From Cyathus striatus (Eukaryota; Basidiomycota; Agaricomycetes; Agaricales; Nidulariaceae), in assembly GCA_025738555.1 (NCBI GenBank), contig JAOVFP010000005.1, forward strand, positions 3,596,001 through 3,660,000: a stretch of DNA of 64,000 nucleotides. The letters are read 5' to 3'. Under the pieces are notes generated by a model. It saw only the letters and a program-made list of their open reading frames with translations. It made no database searches and had not been told where the DNA came from. Shown here in pieces: positions 1 through 10,778 of this stretch. Made by a program: the position numbers and the translations under genes. The first letter of the stretch is position 1. Each line of letters begins with the position of its first letter.

Positions 1-2717
1 TCGTCCCTCCTGACCGTACTTGTGCGAGTATCTCCAGAGATAGTGCTGGATCCCCAGGGATTTTCTTGCAATGATTCCAATGTCTGTGGCTCGCTTTTAT
101 TTGCTGCCCACGGGTTAGTCAACGTGAGAGATGAAAAGGGCCTATCTATCTGCGAGGGAGAGCTCGATCGTTCTTCTCCCCACGCATTGAGTGTATCACG
201 ACTTCGCAATTCTGCTGTCTTCGCAAAAGTCTCGTCTTCATTCCCACCAGTATTTCTCAGGTCCTTTGCAACTCCAGAATAGACATCCTGAACTACGGAA
301 AATGCTGCCGAAGCGTTTGACGAGAGCTTTCCCCATACAGATTTCACCCCACTGAAGTCCGGAGGTTTCGTGCGAGCCCAGGGAGACGCTGACTGCAATG
401 GAGAGGAGGAAGGTGATGATGATGAAGGACGGAGAGAAAACGCAGAGGAAGTTGAAGCAAAAGGAGCGAAGTTATCTAACGATGAAGAAGGCTCTCCTGC
501 GTTCACTCCTGCAGTCGGGGATGCACTTCTGCTGGGCGTAGCTGGCCTAGATACCGCTAAACGTGTCGGAAGTGACACGGGGGATCGCGATGGGGATACA
601 GGGAGCAAAGAACTTTCGGTAGCTTGTAGAACTGGGTCGTCTTCGGCGTCTTCAATGGGAGCAATGAACTCAATGTCCGGCATTGAGGCTGTTACAACCC
701 TTCCATTCATCTCTTCGTCTGTGCGACCATAGAGTTCATGCCAAAATCGTACATCTTTAGGCTTTAGCATTAATACACCCATGTCTGCACCAGAAACACG
801 ACTGGCGGGATCGTCTAAACTTGGGTCATATAAAGGATTCTTGTTCAACTCCGCTTCGGACGGCGTATTGAAGTAGTCCCAAATACTTATAGTTCTCTCG
901 ATCGGTGGTGGGCCACTATCTCCAACCCTGCGCTCCCGTTCGCAGTTGAATAAGAATGTGCCAAATTGACACGAATAAAGGTGATAATACATTTGACGGA
1001 GGAATCGTTCATTGAATTCAAACCTCTCCGGATACTGTCGCTGAATCTGTCGCACGCATTCGAGGAATTGATGGAAAACAGGACTCGTTTCCTTAATATG
1101 GTGCTGGGAAACAAAGCGGTTCTGAACAGAGGTTAGAAATGCTTGTGCTGCGTCTCCGGACCCGTTATCTGAACTGGATACGAAGAACTTCTCGGATGAT
1201 AGATGACCACACCTATCCAGGAATCGATGACCAAAAGAGAGCCAATCCTTCTCAATCAATATCTCAAATCCACGGATAGTACGATAGAAAGGATCCAAGC
1301 ACAGTTGAGAAAGTGACGAAAGCTGTGCTGTGCGATCCCAACCGTCGGAGCAGTGGATGAGTACGTGTGACGAGTTCACGTGAACGTTCTTCGTGATGAG
1401 GAGGGTACCCTCCATGATTGCAGAAAGATGACGCAGCCAACCTGAACGGCGAAGTGCTCCTCGATCGATGACGGAAAGCTTTGGAATCTGACCCGAGAGG
1501 TCATTGTTAATGCTTGTTAATAATGTATCCGCTTCTCGAAGTGCCTCAACAATCTTTGAAAGTGAATCGCGCATAATATGAATGTTATCGATTCCCAAAT
1601 ATACCTTCTTCCCTTCTTTGTAGTGATCCATATTCTCCGTTCCTGCACCTTTGGCAGTATTCGCAACAGCGTTCTTTGTAGGACGTGCATCAATGATCAG
1701 ATTGGTAGCCGTAGCTCCATATACTGGTGCCGTAGATGTACGAGATTCAGGAGACCAGTGGGACTGGAATATTGCCTCGATGAGCTTCTCATCCTGAATC
1801 GACCTGTTCTGTGTTATACCAACCATAGGTTGGCTAGATCGAGTAATACTCCCCTGTTCCAGTATAAGCGCACACAGAAAAGCGGTCCGTATAAAATACT
1901 TACGAAGTTAGCCCAATGCAGGTAGCTCAAAATAGGTATTCGACATTTACTCCTGTACTTGGAGGCGTACTGCAGTGTAGTGTCACTTATCCGAGTAGGA
2001 ACAACAAGGCGGGCAGGATAAGTGGCACAGAACTAAACATTCTAAGAGTCATGGATAGAATTATTCCACGTTAAACTGAGAATACGTACGGAGTAGTCTT
2101 TGTTAATGTCTGTAAAACGCCATGCTTTACTACGCGATCCCACACCCATTCGTCCGAATTCTTCTCGTGGAGAATATATTGACCAGCCATCGCTAGCAGA
2201 GAATGGTGGATTTGGTGTATAAAAAAAGGCATAAAGCTGTGTAACCGATGCTAAGGGAGTGCTGGGTAAAAACGCGTAATAATTCGCTGTACGACATTGA
2301 AATCTTACCGGCCACAGTGAGCTCCTTCACGCTATCAAATACATCACTCGCTTCATTGTCTTTCTCAAAGGTGAGTGATATTGTTTCGAAAGTTCGTGTA
2401 TGAATCGTTAGCGGAGTTTGTCCTTGGAATGTTTGCGGGAGACGAGTAACTAGTGAAATCAATGGATATGGAACCTATGGTAAACCACAATGAGACATGT
2501 TTATGCGAGGATCTCAGAATTACTTACCCACATTTCATTTAGCTCGCCTTCATCGTAATTGAAGATGAGATGATGCGCAGTTAGATGAACGGTGCCTAAC
2601 GACGTTGTTCCCGACTTCGTACATGAGACTCGTTCAACCTGTTGAAGTTGATTTCAGGAGAATATTTAGAAACGTGCCAGCGACCATTGTCACCTTCGAA
2701 ATCCGAATGGCATCCAT
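1..2717 (-). CDS. YMR1: Myotubularin-family 3-phosphoinositide phosphatase (partial, C-terminus off the left edge)
   Basis: Removes the 3-phosphate from PI3P and PI(3,5)P2 on endosomal and vacuolar membranes; this activity is known for the family, not tested here. Seen: a short first exon (MDAIRISK), then after an intron a PH-GRAM-type region (GTVHLTAHHLIFNYDEGE), and around 1320-1370 the catalytic loop HCSDGWDRTAQ, which matches the CX5R signature with Cys and Arg both present. Downstream are further family-typical stretches and a long Ser/Pro-rich tail (about 650 to 300). The frame is still open at base 1, so the C-terminus lies outside the window. The start at 2717 is chosen because the 54-base intron after SK restores the GRAM frame. 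The gene points the same way as its upstream neighbour at 2917-4500, 200 bp away. Very sure of the family; the YMR1 name is by fungal analogy. Confidence 0.93.
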
Positions 2718-2916
2718 AGCAATACATTAATATGAAAGCAGTAGTTGCAAGTACACCGTCAGAGCCCTTGCACTTATTTGTCTCTATTTGTAAATACCTC
2801 CATAAATTGTAAGTACTAAGTATCCAACTAACTTGCTATCCTACGAAATTGTTCTATAAGGCACCGTTCCTTCGAAATTTGAAAGATAAGGCGCACAACA
2901 TATCATATCCAAAGGC

Positions 2917-4500
2917 CTACATGATGATACAGTCTCCCTTGCTCTTTTTCTTCTTCATCTTCTGAGCTGCTATCTCTTCTTGGCGACGTGCCTCTTCCTC
3001 CTGCTTACGTCGCTTTTCACGAAGATATGCCTCGCGCTCATTTCTTGCTAACCGGTCTTCTTCAGCTTGTAGCTGATACGCAAGGGCATGACTATAATTG
3101 ATGTAAATAAACATAGCAAAGGCAAGGAAAATCATTAAAATAAGGAGGCGAGCAGACTCACTCAGCTGGATCAACGATTCCTTGCCATTCCCCTGATTGC
3201 ATTTCCATGGCTCTTAAGGTATCTTCTGCAGTCTGGCCGGCATAATCACCTCCAGCAGGTGATGATTTTATGAAGTTTGAATCGACAAAAGATGACGATC
3301 CGCCATCCACATCCTCGAGTCGTTCCCAAACAACAGAAGGCTCGTTGAGGAATGCTTGATCGGTGACGAGGGTGTATAATGCCGATTCGCGAGAGCCATC
3401 AGGTTCTGCATGCGCAATAGCGGGTATAAATGGTGCAGACGATGAAGCAGCAGCAATGGAAGGTGAAGAAGAAGAAGCAGCAGGGGCACTAGGTGATGCT
3501 TCTGAAGATGAAGGAGAACCTTCTGATTTGTATAGTACCGATAAATGCGAGCTTCTGAAAAGTGCAATTAATGAACCCGGAGGTATAGTAGATGCAAGGT
3601 GAAAAAGTCCATGGTAGGTTAGCTGCGACCATGTTGTCTCTAAGAAATGGCGAACTGTGATAGCTAAAATTAAGTTAGTGTTGCGAAATTTGCCAGAATG
3701 AAAGTTATGTACATACCATCATCTATTTTAGTCCTCTCCTCTTCGGTGTAGTTCCTTACAGGACTTCCGGGCTGAACAATTTCTTGTCTTGGATTTACGA
3801 CTAGCCTTCCATTAGTGATGTGGTCTGCCTCGGCAATGAGATTGACAGCATTGTCATAGTCCTGCACTTTCTTCAATGATTTTGATTCGCGACTGTCTGG
3901 ATCAACGAGCCACCCGTGAACCAGCGGGATACCAGCTTGTTCAAATAACTTAAGACCTGCCTCTCCATGTCCAGTGGGATTGAAAGTGGTTGCAGATGTG
4001 AATACAGGGTTCAGATCAAGACCCTCTGTAGCGAAGTTAAACATTAGGAAGGAGGTTTGTGACGCTCAGAAGTACATACTCTGGGTTTCTGGCATGATAG
4101 AGAGGGCAGCGGATATGTCAACGTCACCAGCGCTAGTTAGTAAATAATCGGCTACCAGGTGCGATAGAAATTCGTATGACACGCTAAGCCTTTCGATTGG
4201 AAGGATTGTGATGTTGCCGCGGAGAATGAGTATATTACCTATCAAATATGCCAGTATTAATGAAGTCCGAAGTAAGAGTTCAATAGGTACGCACATATTG
4301 CTATAAATGAGCATGGTCTAAGGAGCGGAGAAAGTGCTGCGATTAGCAGCGCACTCGTATACAATGCCGTATTTACTTGATACACACCCGTTGAAATTCT
4401 GAGTAATGATCTTTAACTCCTTCCCCCTGAATGATATCTTCTTGAGGTACCAGACCTCGGCAGTAGACGAGTGAACAGTAGGAGGTACAGGTTCCGACAT
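2917..4500 (-). CDS. MINDY-type (MIU-containing, K48-specific) deubiquitinase
   Basis: Family known to trim long K48-linked ubiquitin chains as a cysteine protease. Seen: N-terminus MSEPVPPTVHSS, then YLKKISFRGKELKIITQNFN followed by the active-site motif NGPC, which forms only after splicing: one intron interrupts the Gly codon (donor GTGTGT, acceptor CTCCTTAG near 4321) and a second falls after SFIAI. Next come a family-typical core (LVHGWLVDP, YHGLF) and an Ala/Ser-rich insert. A MIU helix follows (DHALAYQLQAEEDRLARN), then a strongly charged Arg/Glu coiled segment. The protein ends KKKKSKGDCIIM, a CaaX box after a lysine cluster, so prenylation and membrane binding are likely. Divergent from uL30m. 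The family call is firm; the linkage preference is inferred from the family. Confidence 0.92.
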
Positions 4501-4822
4501 AGTCTGTTGAGGATGATAGAAACTTATAGTTGTTTGATTGTATAGAACAGGAACAGACTTCCAGTACTTATATTAATAGTACAACGCAACATTTCTCCAG
4601 GTGACCATCGGCTGTGAGTGTGGTAACCGAATGTAATTAAATATTTGGATATATATCTCGTTGCCTTCTGAACCAAACATACAACCAATCGAGTTTTCGG
4701 CACTTCCGACTGCTGGAAGCAACAGCGTTCACAGCGTCACTGAGACACGAAATGTAAGTGTTCTTATTATTATTCAAAATAAACATTTTATTGATATAAT
4801 GCTACATCTCAGTCTGCTAAAA
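4501..4822. promoter_or_regulatory. Divergent promoter between the MINDY gene and uL30m, with a probable 5'-leader intron
   Basis: No gene in this stretch. A good donor (GTAAGT at 4754) and a pyrimidine/T-rich acceptor (CTCAG ending 4812) define a 59-base intron that would lie in the uL30m 5' leader, ending 10 bases before its ATG. The donor-acceptor pair is seen; its use is inferred. Confidence 0.5.
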
Positions 4823-5260
4823 ATGGCGTCATTTCTTGTGTATCGCGCCCAACTCAACTCGTACCTCACATCCGCTGTTGTGAGGACCACCGTTTCCCGA
4901 CGCACGCTTGCAACTTCTACTTCAACCGCTTCCTCTTCTACCACAGCCGATGTATCAAATACTACCTCTGAGGCGTCAAAAACACACTTCAAGATAACTC
5001 TTCGACGCAGCGCTATTGCCCTTGGGAAGAAGAAGCAAGAAACAGTAGTTTCCCTCGGCATCCATAGGCGTTTCCAGACCGTATATCATCGTCATACCTC
5101 AGATATTGCTGGAAAAATTCTTTCTATTAAGGAGCTGCTTGACGTTGAAAATGTTGCGGAACATGAGGTCAAGACGAAGCAGCAAATGAGAGAACAGAGG
5201 AAGGCTGTTAGAGGGTACAATGTTGTTCGTAGCAGGATAGGTGCTGAGCTTGGTATATAA
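4823..5260 (+). CDS. MRPL33: Mitochondrial large-subunit ribosomal protein uL30m
   Basis: Structural protein of the mitochondrial 54S subunit. A single exon of 145 codons. Residues 1-55 are Ser/Thr/Arg-rich with few acids and look like a matrix-targeting presequence (MASFLVYRAQLNS, VSRRTLATS). The L30 fold follows: HFKITLRRSAIALGKKKQET, then VSLGIHRRFQTVYHRHT and a second helix AGKILSIKELLDVENV, typical of uL30. The C-terminal KTKQQMREQRKAVRGY extension is basic. I chose the ATG at 4823 because upstream in-frame sequence is best read as an intron. Convergent with the cupredoxin gene. Confident. Confidence 0.93.
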   Translation: MASFLVYRAQLNSYLTSAVVRTTVSRRTLATSTSTASSSTTADVSNTTSEASKTHFKITLRRSAIALGKKKQETVVSLGIHRRFQTVYHRHTSDIAGKILSIKELLDVENVAEHEVKTKQQMREQRKAVRGYNVVRSRIGAELGI

Positions 5261-5676
5261 CACCGGGAGATACGATACGTAAGTTCTTAAAAGTTCCTTC
5301 GCGGTTGTCTTTAATTGGCGTATTTTACGTGTTGCGCAGATTTTATTTTATATATGGAATTCATAATTTACATCCACCTGAAATGCCCCTCATGCAACTG
5401 TCGCAGTGGCAGTCGGTCAAAATAGTAACGTGCTTAGTAAACGTCTATGCTCACTGTAAACATATTTCCTGGTTAACTGAAATAAACTAATCAGATGGTT
5501 AAAATTCAACAACATGAAGGAGCAGAGGCTCATCTCACTATGTGTATTTCTTCACTAACTTCGCAAGATTCTTCAATTTCAGCACTTTAGATTGCCAGTC
5601 AATTAAATTGCATTGTTGAACAGTAGCTACTCGTAAGATAAAATCACAACTGTCGTTACGCTGCTATGGTACCCAA
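5261..5676. other. Convergent intergenic region
   Basis: Shared 3' flank of uL30m and the cupredoxin gene. AT-rich; I see no gene or repeat in it. Confidence 0.6.
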
Positions 5677-6478
5677 TCAAAGCGCTAATCCAGCAACCAA
5701 ACCAACAATAGCCATCAACGATGCAGCACTGCCAGCCACCTTCACGCCACTGTTGTTATTAGTAGAGGAACTCTGGCTGGATGTAGCAGCACCGCCAGAT
5801 GCAGATCCACTAGGTGCCGAACTCGCTGATCCACTGGAGCTACCGGTAGCTCCGGGTGCAGATACAGAGCCAGATCCTGAAGTAGTGGCGGTCGAGTTGC
5901 CAGTCGTACTCATAGCTGCTTGCTGGAATGCAGCAAACGTCTTGTTAGCGGTGGGGTTGACAGCAAAGACCATCCCTGATTGACAGTGGCTGAACCCAAG
6001 TCAGATTTATTGCATCTCACAGATAAAACGCCACTCACTTCTTGGGAGCTGTCTGTTGGCAGTAGAACCATAGAGGGGCAGATGTATCGTTAACTAGCAC
6101 ACTCCACTGAGGGATAGATGCTTGGTCTTGAGTCACATTCATGAATCCCGAGACGATCCCTGTCGGCGACAATGTGCAGGGAGCGGCGAAGGTTGATTGA
6201 GCGACCGACTATTTGGGGATGTCAGCACTACGATTAGTATCAAGTAATGTTCATGCTACTAACGTGGTTTCCACCAACACTGAAGTTTAATTAGCTATGT
6301 GAATGAAAAAGGCCAGTATGATAGCCACTTACAATTGGAATTGCAGGCTGTCACCAACGTTAGCCGTCACGCTGGTGGGGTTGAACGTAAGTCCATTATC
6401 ACCAACTTTGATAGTTATGTTGGCAGCGTTGACAGCCAAGACGGGCAAGACAGCAGCAGCAAGAGCGAAGAATTGCAT
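5677..6478 (-). CDS. Extracellular GPI-anchored, serine-rich cupredoxin
   Basis: A blue-copper-type secreted protein of fungal cell walls; the physiological role is unknown. Seen after joining four exons: signal peptide MQFFALAAAVLPVLAVNA, then a plastocyanin-like domain (NITIKVGDNGLTFNPTSVTA) with a complete type-1 copper set: His in GGNHSV, Cys in WFYCQQ, His in KNHC and Met in QSGM. The Ser/Ala/Gly/Thr-rich spacer (about 60 residues, many O-glycosylation sites) ends in a hydrophobic tail (ASLMAIVGLVAGLAL) that fits a GPI signal. Introns follow LQFQF, GGNH and APK. The ATG at 6478 directly precedes the signal peptide. Divergent from the thioredoxin gene about 1 kb away. Confident in architecture; substrate or redox partner unknown. 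Confidence 0.9.
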
Positions 6479-7467
6479 TTTAAACGTTAAAGAAAGTTGT
6501 GAAGCGATTACTTTTGAATAGAGCTTTGACTAAGAGGAAGTGGTTCAACAAGGATAGACTTCGAGCCTAGCGTGATAATGTCAGTGAAAATGCAAGTAAA
6601 TATCACCCAGTGTACTCACCCGGCTCGCGGATGCTATTACAAAAGACTGACTGACAAGGGAAAAAGGAACGAACTAAGGAGAAAAATGCCTCTCACCGAG
6701 CTTTTATGTGTTGCCAGTGAACAAGGCACGATGCAAATGAGACCATGCATCACCATAACGACGTTTGACCGAATATATTTTTAGGATAAATTTGACTGGC
6801 AGAATATAGACTAGCTATGAATAGATTTATTCGGCGACAACCATGGGCTGACGAAGATAGGAATTGGTAACATGGACAAGCGACATAGCTACAGCCAGTG
6901 CAACCAGATGAACAAGAAGAAAGTTGAAGTCTGAATTCAGCTGGGCTGCGAACATGAACAGACAGGGCAAAGTTCAAGTCCAGGGATAGTGCATTGAAAG
7001 CTGAAGCATGCGCTCAAAGTCGTAGATGTATGTTTGACAGACAAGGTCAGATGGCAAGTAACCACCGCAAGACCACGTAATAGGTTTAAGCAGAGTTGTC
7101 TCCACATGCATCTTCTTTTTTGAATGATCAATCACTGCACGGCACGAAAATAGCACGGACGTCGGAAAGGCATGAGAAGAAAAGTTGGACAACAGGGCGC
7201 AGGGTTGAGTTGGTAACGAAGATGGGGTATTCGTGGGTTGAAAGGGCAGGTTGGGAGTGTGGATCTATGAATCAAGGTGCTTGAGTCTGAGGAGTCTGAG
7301 TCTGAGATGAGATGAGGATGAGGAGAAGAGGTAGGGTGGGAACCTCGGGGAACAAGAAATGATGATCTCATCAGTGATCACGGAGTTTACTGGTCCTGGC
7401 AGTGGTCCATCTGTCCTTTGTTCTTTCAGCTAACTTTCAGCGTCACAACAATCTTTCAAGCTGGCCA
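6479..7467. promoter_or_regulatory. Divergent promoter region, cupredoxin / thioredoxin
   Basis: About 1 kb with no gene I can support; the open frames present are short, overlap each other and show no family motif. A short purine-rich GAGTCTGA/GATGAG simple repeat lies at about 7280-7335. Confidence 0.45.
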
Positions 7468-8113
7468 ATGGCTCCACTGTTCGCCATCCGTTCTCTGACT
7501 CCGAGATCTTCATCACGTCTGATCAACTCAACACGTCATTTCCACATATCACAGCCCCGCCTCGCGTTATACCCAAATGCAACAAAGCAAGTCAGTCCCG
7601 TCTTCTCTCAGTTATCCTAAACTATCCCGCCTCAAAATGCGGTTATGTGTATTCAAATATAACCTGTTGCCTTAGACGTTTGATAAAGTTGTAGGGGCAA
7701 AAGACCGAGTAGTCCTTGTTGACTTCTACGCTGAGTAGGCCTGCCTTCTTAAATCGGGCTTTATTATTCCCTCCTCTGACATGCAACGTTCTTAATCCAG
7801 CTGGTGTGGGCCATGTCTCACTCTTGCCCCAGTCCTAAAGGAGGCCACCGCGGAGCCTAATACATCTGGTTCCGGCCTACCTCTAGATTTGGTACAAATC
7901 GACATCGAGTCTGACGAGGGCTTGCCCCTTGCCCATGTATACAAGGTAGATTATGCTTAGCTCCGCATTCCGTCCAACCTCAGACGCTCACTTAGTCGCC
8001 CTAAGGTCACTGCCCTCCCCACTGTCGTTGCCTTCAAAAATGGAGAGAAGGTGTCTCAATTTATCGGTGCATCACCCCCGGCCGCGGTGCAGAAGTTCAT
8101 TAAACGATTGTAG
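7468..8113 (+). CDS. Mitochondrial thioredoxin
   Basis: Disulfide reductase of the mitochondrial matrix. Four exons; introns at 7591-7675, 7735-7800 and 7946-8005. The presequence MAPLFAIRSLTPRSSSRLIN, followed by TRHFHISQPRL, is Arg/Ser-rich with no acids and resembles a matrix signal with an octapeptide-type site. Mature part: TFDKVVGAKDRVVLVDFYAD, then the active site WCGPC (formed across the second intron), LAPVLKEA, and the cis-proline region VTALPTVVAFKNGEKVSQF. All catalytic elements are present. It ends QKFIKRL. An upstream in-frame ATG at 7402 would add 22 residues; 7468 gives the better presequence. Confident in family and probable location. Confidence 0.9.
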
Positions 8114-8745
8114 TTCCGCATCTAAAAGCAGACTTTCCAAAATTGCCTGCCTGGCTATTGGTGAACAGAAAAGGGAATTTCCCTGACGTATACATAATAG
8201 AGTCTCCTTCACCCACGCTTTCTCCCAACCCTGAAAGTTTGGCGGCGTATTGAGTAGAATTTTTTCAGTTGTGATACGCTACAACAAATAATACCGTCCA
8301 ATTCTCAGTACGCCCTACTGTTGCCAGCAAAATGCTGCATACAGTCTATAGGTAAAATAACAACTTCCGAATAACCAGCAAAGGTGAATATATACATAAA
8401 TGAGCGAGGCGAAGTAGGAATGACATAAAAAAGAAGAGAAAAAAAGAGGTGATATGATATATCCAACAATCAAGAGCAAAAAAAAGCAGTGCAGTAGTGG
8501 TAGATGGTACAGTTTGCAGAAGCGTGAGAGAGGGAACAGACAGGTGTATATATGCCGGCTGGAGTCGGGCGGTAGAGCACTCGAGACCTCCCAGTTGCCA
8601 ACTGTTGCCAAGCTCCTGCAGGGCGGTGAGGGGATGTCGAGAGTAACAGATGAAGCGGGATGAATGATCGGGAGGGGAGAGGATGCGGGGGAGATGATGG
8701 CAAACACTGGCTAAGGTAGGCAACAAGAGGGAAATGGTGGGCCGA
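8114..8745. other. Convergent intergenic region, thioredoxin / G-gamma
   Basis: 3' flanks of both genes. Long open frames on the minus strand here are Ser/Pro/Leu-rich and only reflect the purine-rich plus strand (8420-8470). Nothing else seen. Confidence 0.5.
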
Positions 8746-9138
8746 TCATTGGATGGTGCAGCACTTCCCCTCTGTTTGTTGTTCGTAGGGGTTCTCTGCA
8801 CGGCCAACCGGTCCCCACACTGACGGAACCTAGAGGATGACGAGAACGTTGAGTAACGATACCACAACAGGCGCCAAAGTAGAAGATAAGGATTGCGCGT
8901 GACGTACCAGATGGTCTTTTGTTGCCTTGCAGTATCGAATAAGACTATGAGAGGAAAGGATCAGATCCAGTTGTAAGGCTGTAGGGAGGGTTTGCTGGAA
9001 CTGCGCTCACCTAGCACTTGCTTCGCTCACTTTCACCCGCGGCCGCGCCAGGTCTTCTCGTAGTCGCTGGTTGTGCTCGAGAATGCGACGAAGCTTGAGC
9101 TCGGACAAGTTTTGTCTTCCGCCTGCGCGTGAACTCAT
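8746..9138 (-). CDS. G protein gamma subunit, copy 1 (CaaX ending CTIQ)
   Basis: Partner of G-beta in heterotrimeric G protein signalling, which in basidiomycetes includes the pheromone response. Three exons: [20 protein letters not shown], then [23 protein letters not shown], intron in phase 2, [12 protein letters not shown], phase-0 intron with donor [26 protein letters not shown], ending GKCCTIQ. The [11 protein letters not shown] coiled coil is the G-beta contact. The tail has a CaaX cysteine with a second cysteine just before it, as in fungal G-gammas that are prenylated and palmitoylated. About 90 residues, normal for the family. The second copy lies 0.8 kb upstream, same strand. Confident. 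Confidence 0.92.
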
Positions 9139-9934
9139 GGTGATGGTAGTTTTCTGGAGGAAGAGGCGGGCGAAAAAAGTCAGGGGAAGGGAACGGAACC
9201 AAGGTGGGCCTTTGATGAATTCTAGAGAGAAGCACAGTTTGAATTGTCAGATGCGGGAATTAGCGGCGGTTAGGAGTGAAGAGGGCATACAGAGACAGTG
9301 GCTGCTGAAAGGAAGGGCCTGGAGGGCAATGTGGTGAACGATGAGGAGGAGAAAATTTAGAGGGTAGCGTGGGTGAGGAGGGAAGTCCAAGGGCGCCAGG
9401 AAGAGCAAGGTACGCTCGCTGATATTTGGCGCTGTTCCTTGACAGAAATCCCATGCTCTGCCTTTCCTTTTTCGGCAATTCTCTCCAATCAACATTCCAC
9501 ATGCTTGATGTCCTTTACTGCACGGCGGTAACATCACCCACCACTCAGACATCACCCGTCTACGTAGCCTTGCTTTTCAATATTTCACATAATGTGCTAA
9601 GCTAACGTAGTTTAGGTTTCGAGTCAGAAAAATGCAAAAGTAAAAAAACAACTAGCAAGGCCGAAAAAAATGTAGCAGCCAATCAAATATAACATACAAC
9701 TGAATGCATGCCTCCGGGGTGTATAAATATAAATGATCCATTGAGTACTCAAGGGAGGAAAACTACGAAGGGGGTGACAATAGTAAAAAGAGTGTGGGGT
9801 TCGTCTGAGGTATCAGATATGCAAACGGTATATGCGACGCGCCACCAATGCCCTACGGTCACCGGTTCTTCAACGCAACGCAGCTCCAGTATTAACATGT
9901 TCCGCTGGTAAGGAGATCCAGAAGCGGGGTGCAA
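9139..9934. promoter_or_regulatory. Spacer between the two G-gamma genes (promoter of copy 1)
   Basis: 796 bp. Serves as the 3' flank of copy 2 and the 5' flank of copy 1. No gene recognised. Holds a CCAAT motif within AGCCAATCAAAT near 9676 on the plus strand. Otherwise nothing. Confidence 0.4.
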
Positions 9935-10384
9935 TCACATTATCACGCAACTGCAACCTTGTTGTGGTTGATCAGCAAATGGATTCTCGTTCTTGCCTAC
10001 GGGTCCCCATACTGAAGGTGTCTGGAAAGGAAAACAGGGTTGAGCGAATGTCGAGTGGGATTCAAAATCACATAAAACTAGAAAGCAGAACCTGCGAGGA
10101 GGCCATCCGGTGCTCGTAATGCGATAAATTGCCACAAAGGAGTCATAGGGGCAACGCAAGGGGGTCATGTTACGATAGGTATAAATACGTACAAGGTGAT
10201 CTTTGGTACTCTTGCAGTAGCGAATCAAGCTGGGAAGCATCGCCAATTAATCTTTGGAGGATATTTAAAAAAAGAAAGCAGCTCACCTTGCACTGGCCTC
10301 GCTTACGCGCACTCGAGGAAGAGCCAACTCCTCCCGCAACCGTTGGTTGTGCTCCATCAGGCGGTTGAGTTTAATCTCATTCAT
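9935..10384 (-). CDS. G protein gamma subunit, copy 2 (CaaX ending CVIM)
   Basis: Paralogue of the copy at 8746. Three exons: [32 protein letters not shown], a phase-2 intron at the same place as copy 1, [12 protein letters not shown], then a phase-0 intron again at the same place with donor GTACGT, and [20 protein letters not shown] ending QGCSCVIM. It lacks the 9-residue N-terminal extension of copy 1 and has a longer second intron (about 165 bp). The CaaX ends in Met, which favours farnesylation, and two cysteines lie upstream. The gene at 10779 diverges from it. Confident in the family; which copy is the mating-pathway one cannot be told from sequence. Confidence 0.92.
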
Positions 10385-10778
10385 AGGGTGCTGCTATTAG
10401 AAAAAATGAGAGTGAGGATGCTTTGGAAGTGAAAGTATTGCGAGAGTGGAAGTTTACTTTATGAGGGCGGGCGTTCATGGTCGTTTAGGGATATATTTTC
10501 GGGGTGAAAGAGAGGGCGGAAAAGGGGGGATAAACAAAGCCAACCGGGGAAAGGCAACGATGGGCGGGTAATGAGAAGGGCGGCAAAAGAGAGAGATGGA
10601 CGACGAGAACAACGCCAACGGAGGATGGACACGACCTTGACAAGGGAAAAAAGAAGGTCGAGAGTAAAGGAATTTACAGTAATGGTCAGCGCGAACGGGG
10701 CACTCGCCTGTCGAAAGCCCAACTCTCAGGGCCGAATCGGCGGAGATTCAATTTCTGTATCTCCTTTCTCCCACTCAC
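10385..10778. promoter_or_regulatory. Divergent promoter, G-gamma copy 2 / coiled-coil protein
   Basis: 394 bp. Purine-rich on the plus strand; no gene or clear motif. Confidence 0.45.

Noticed and set aside
8346..8867. Open frame of 173 codons on the minus strand
   Set aside because: It overlaps the last exon of G-gamma copy 1 in another frame; its Ser/Pro/Leu content is just the antisense of purine-rich DNA.
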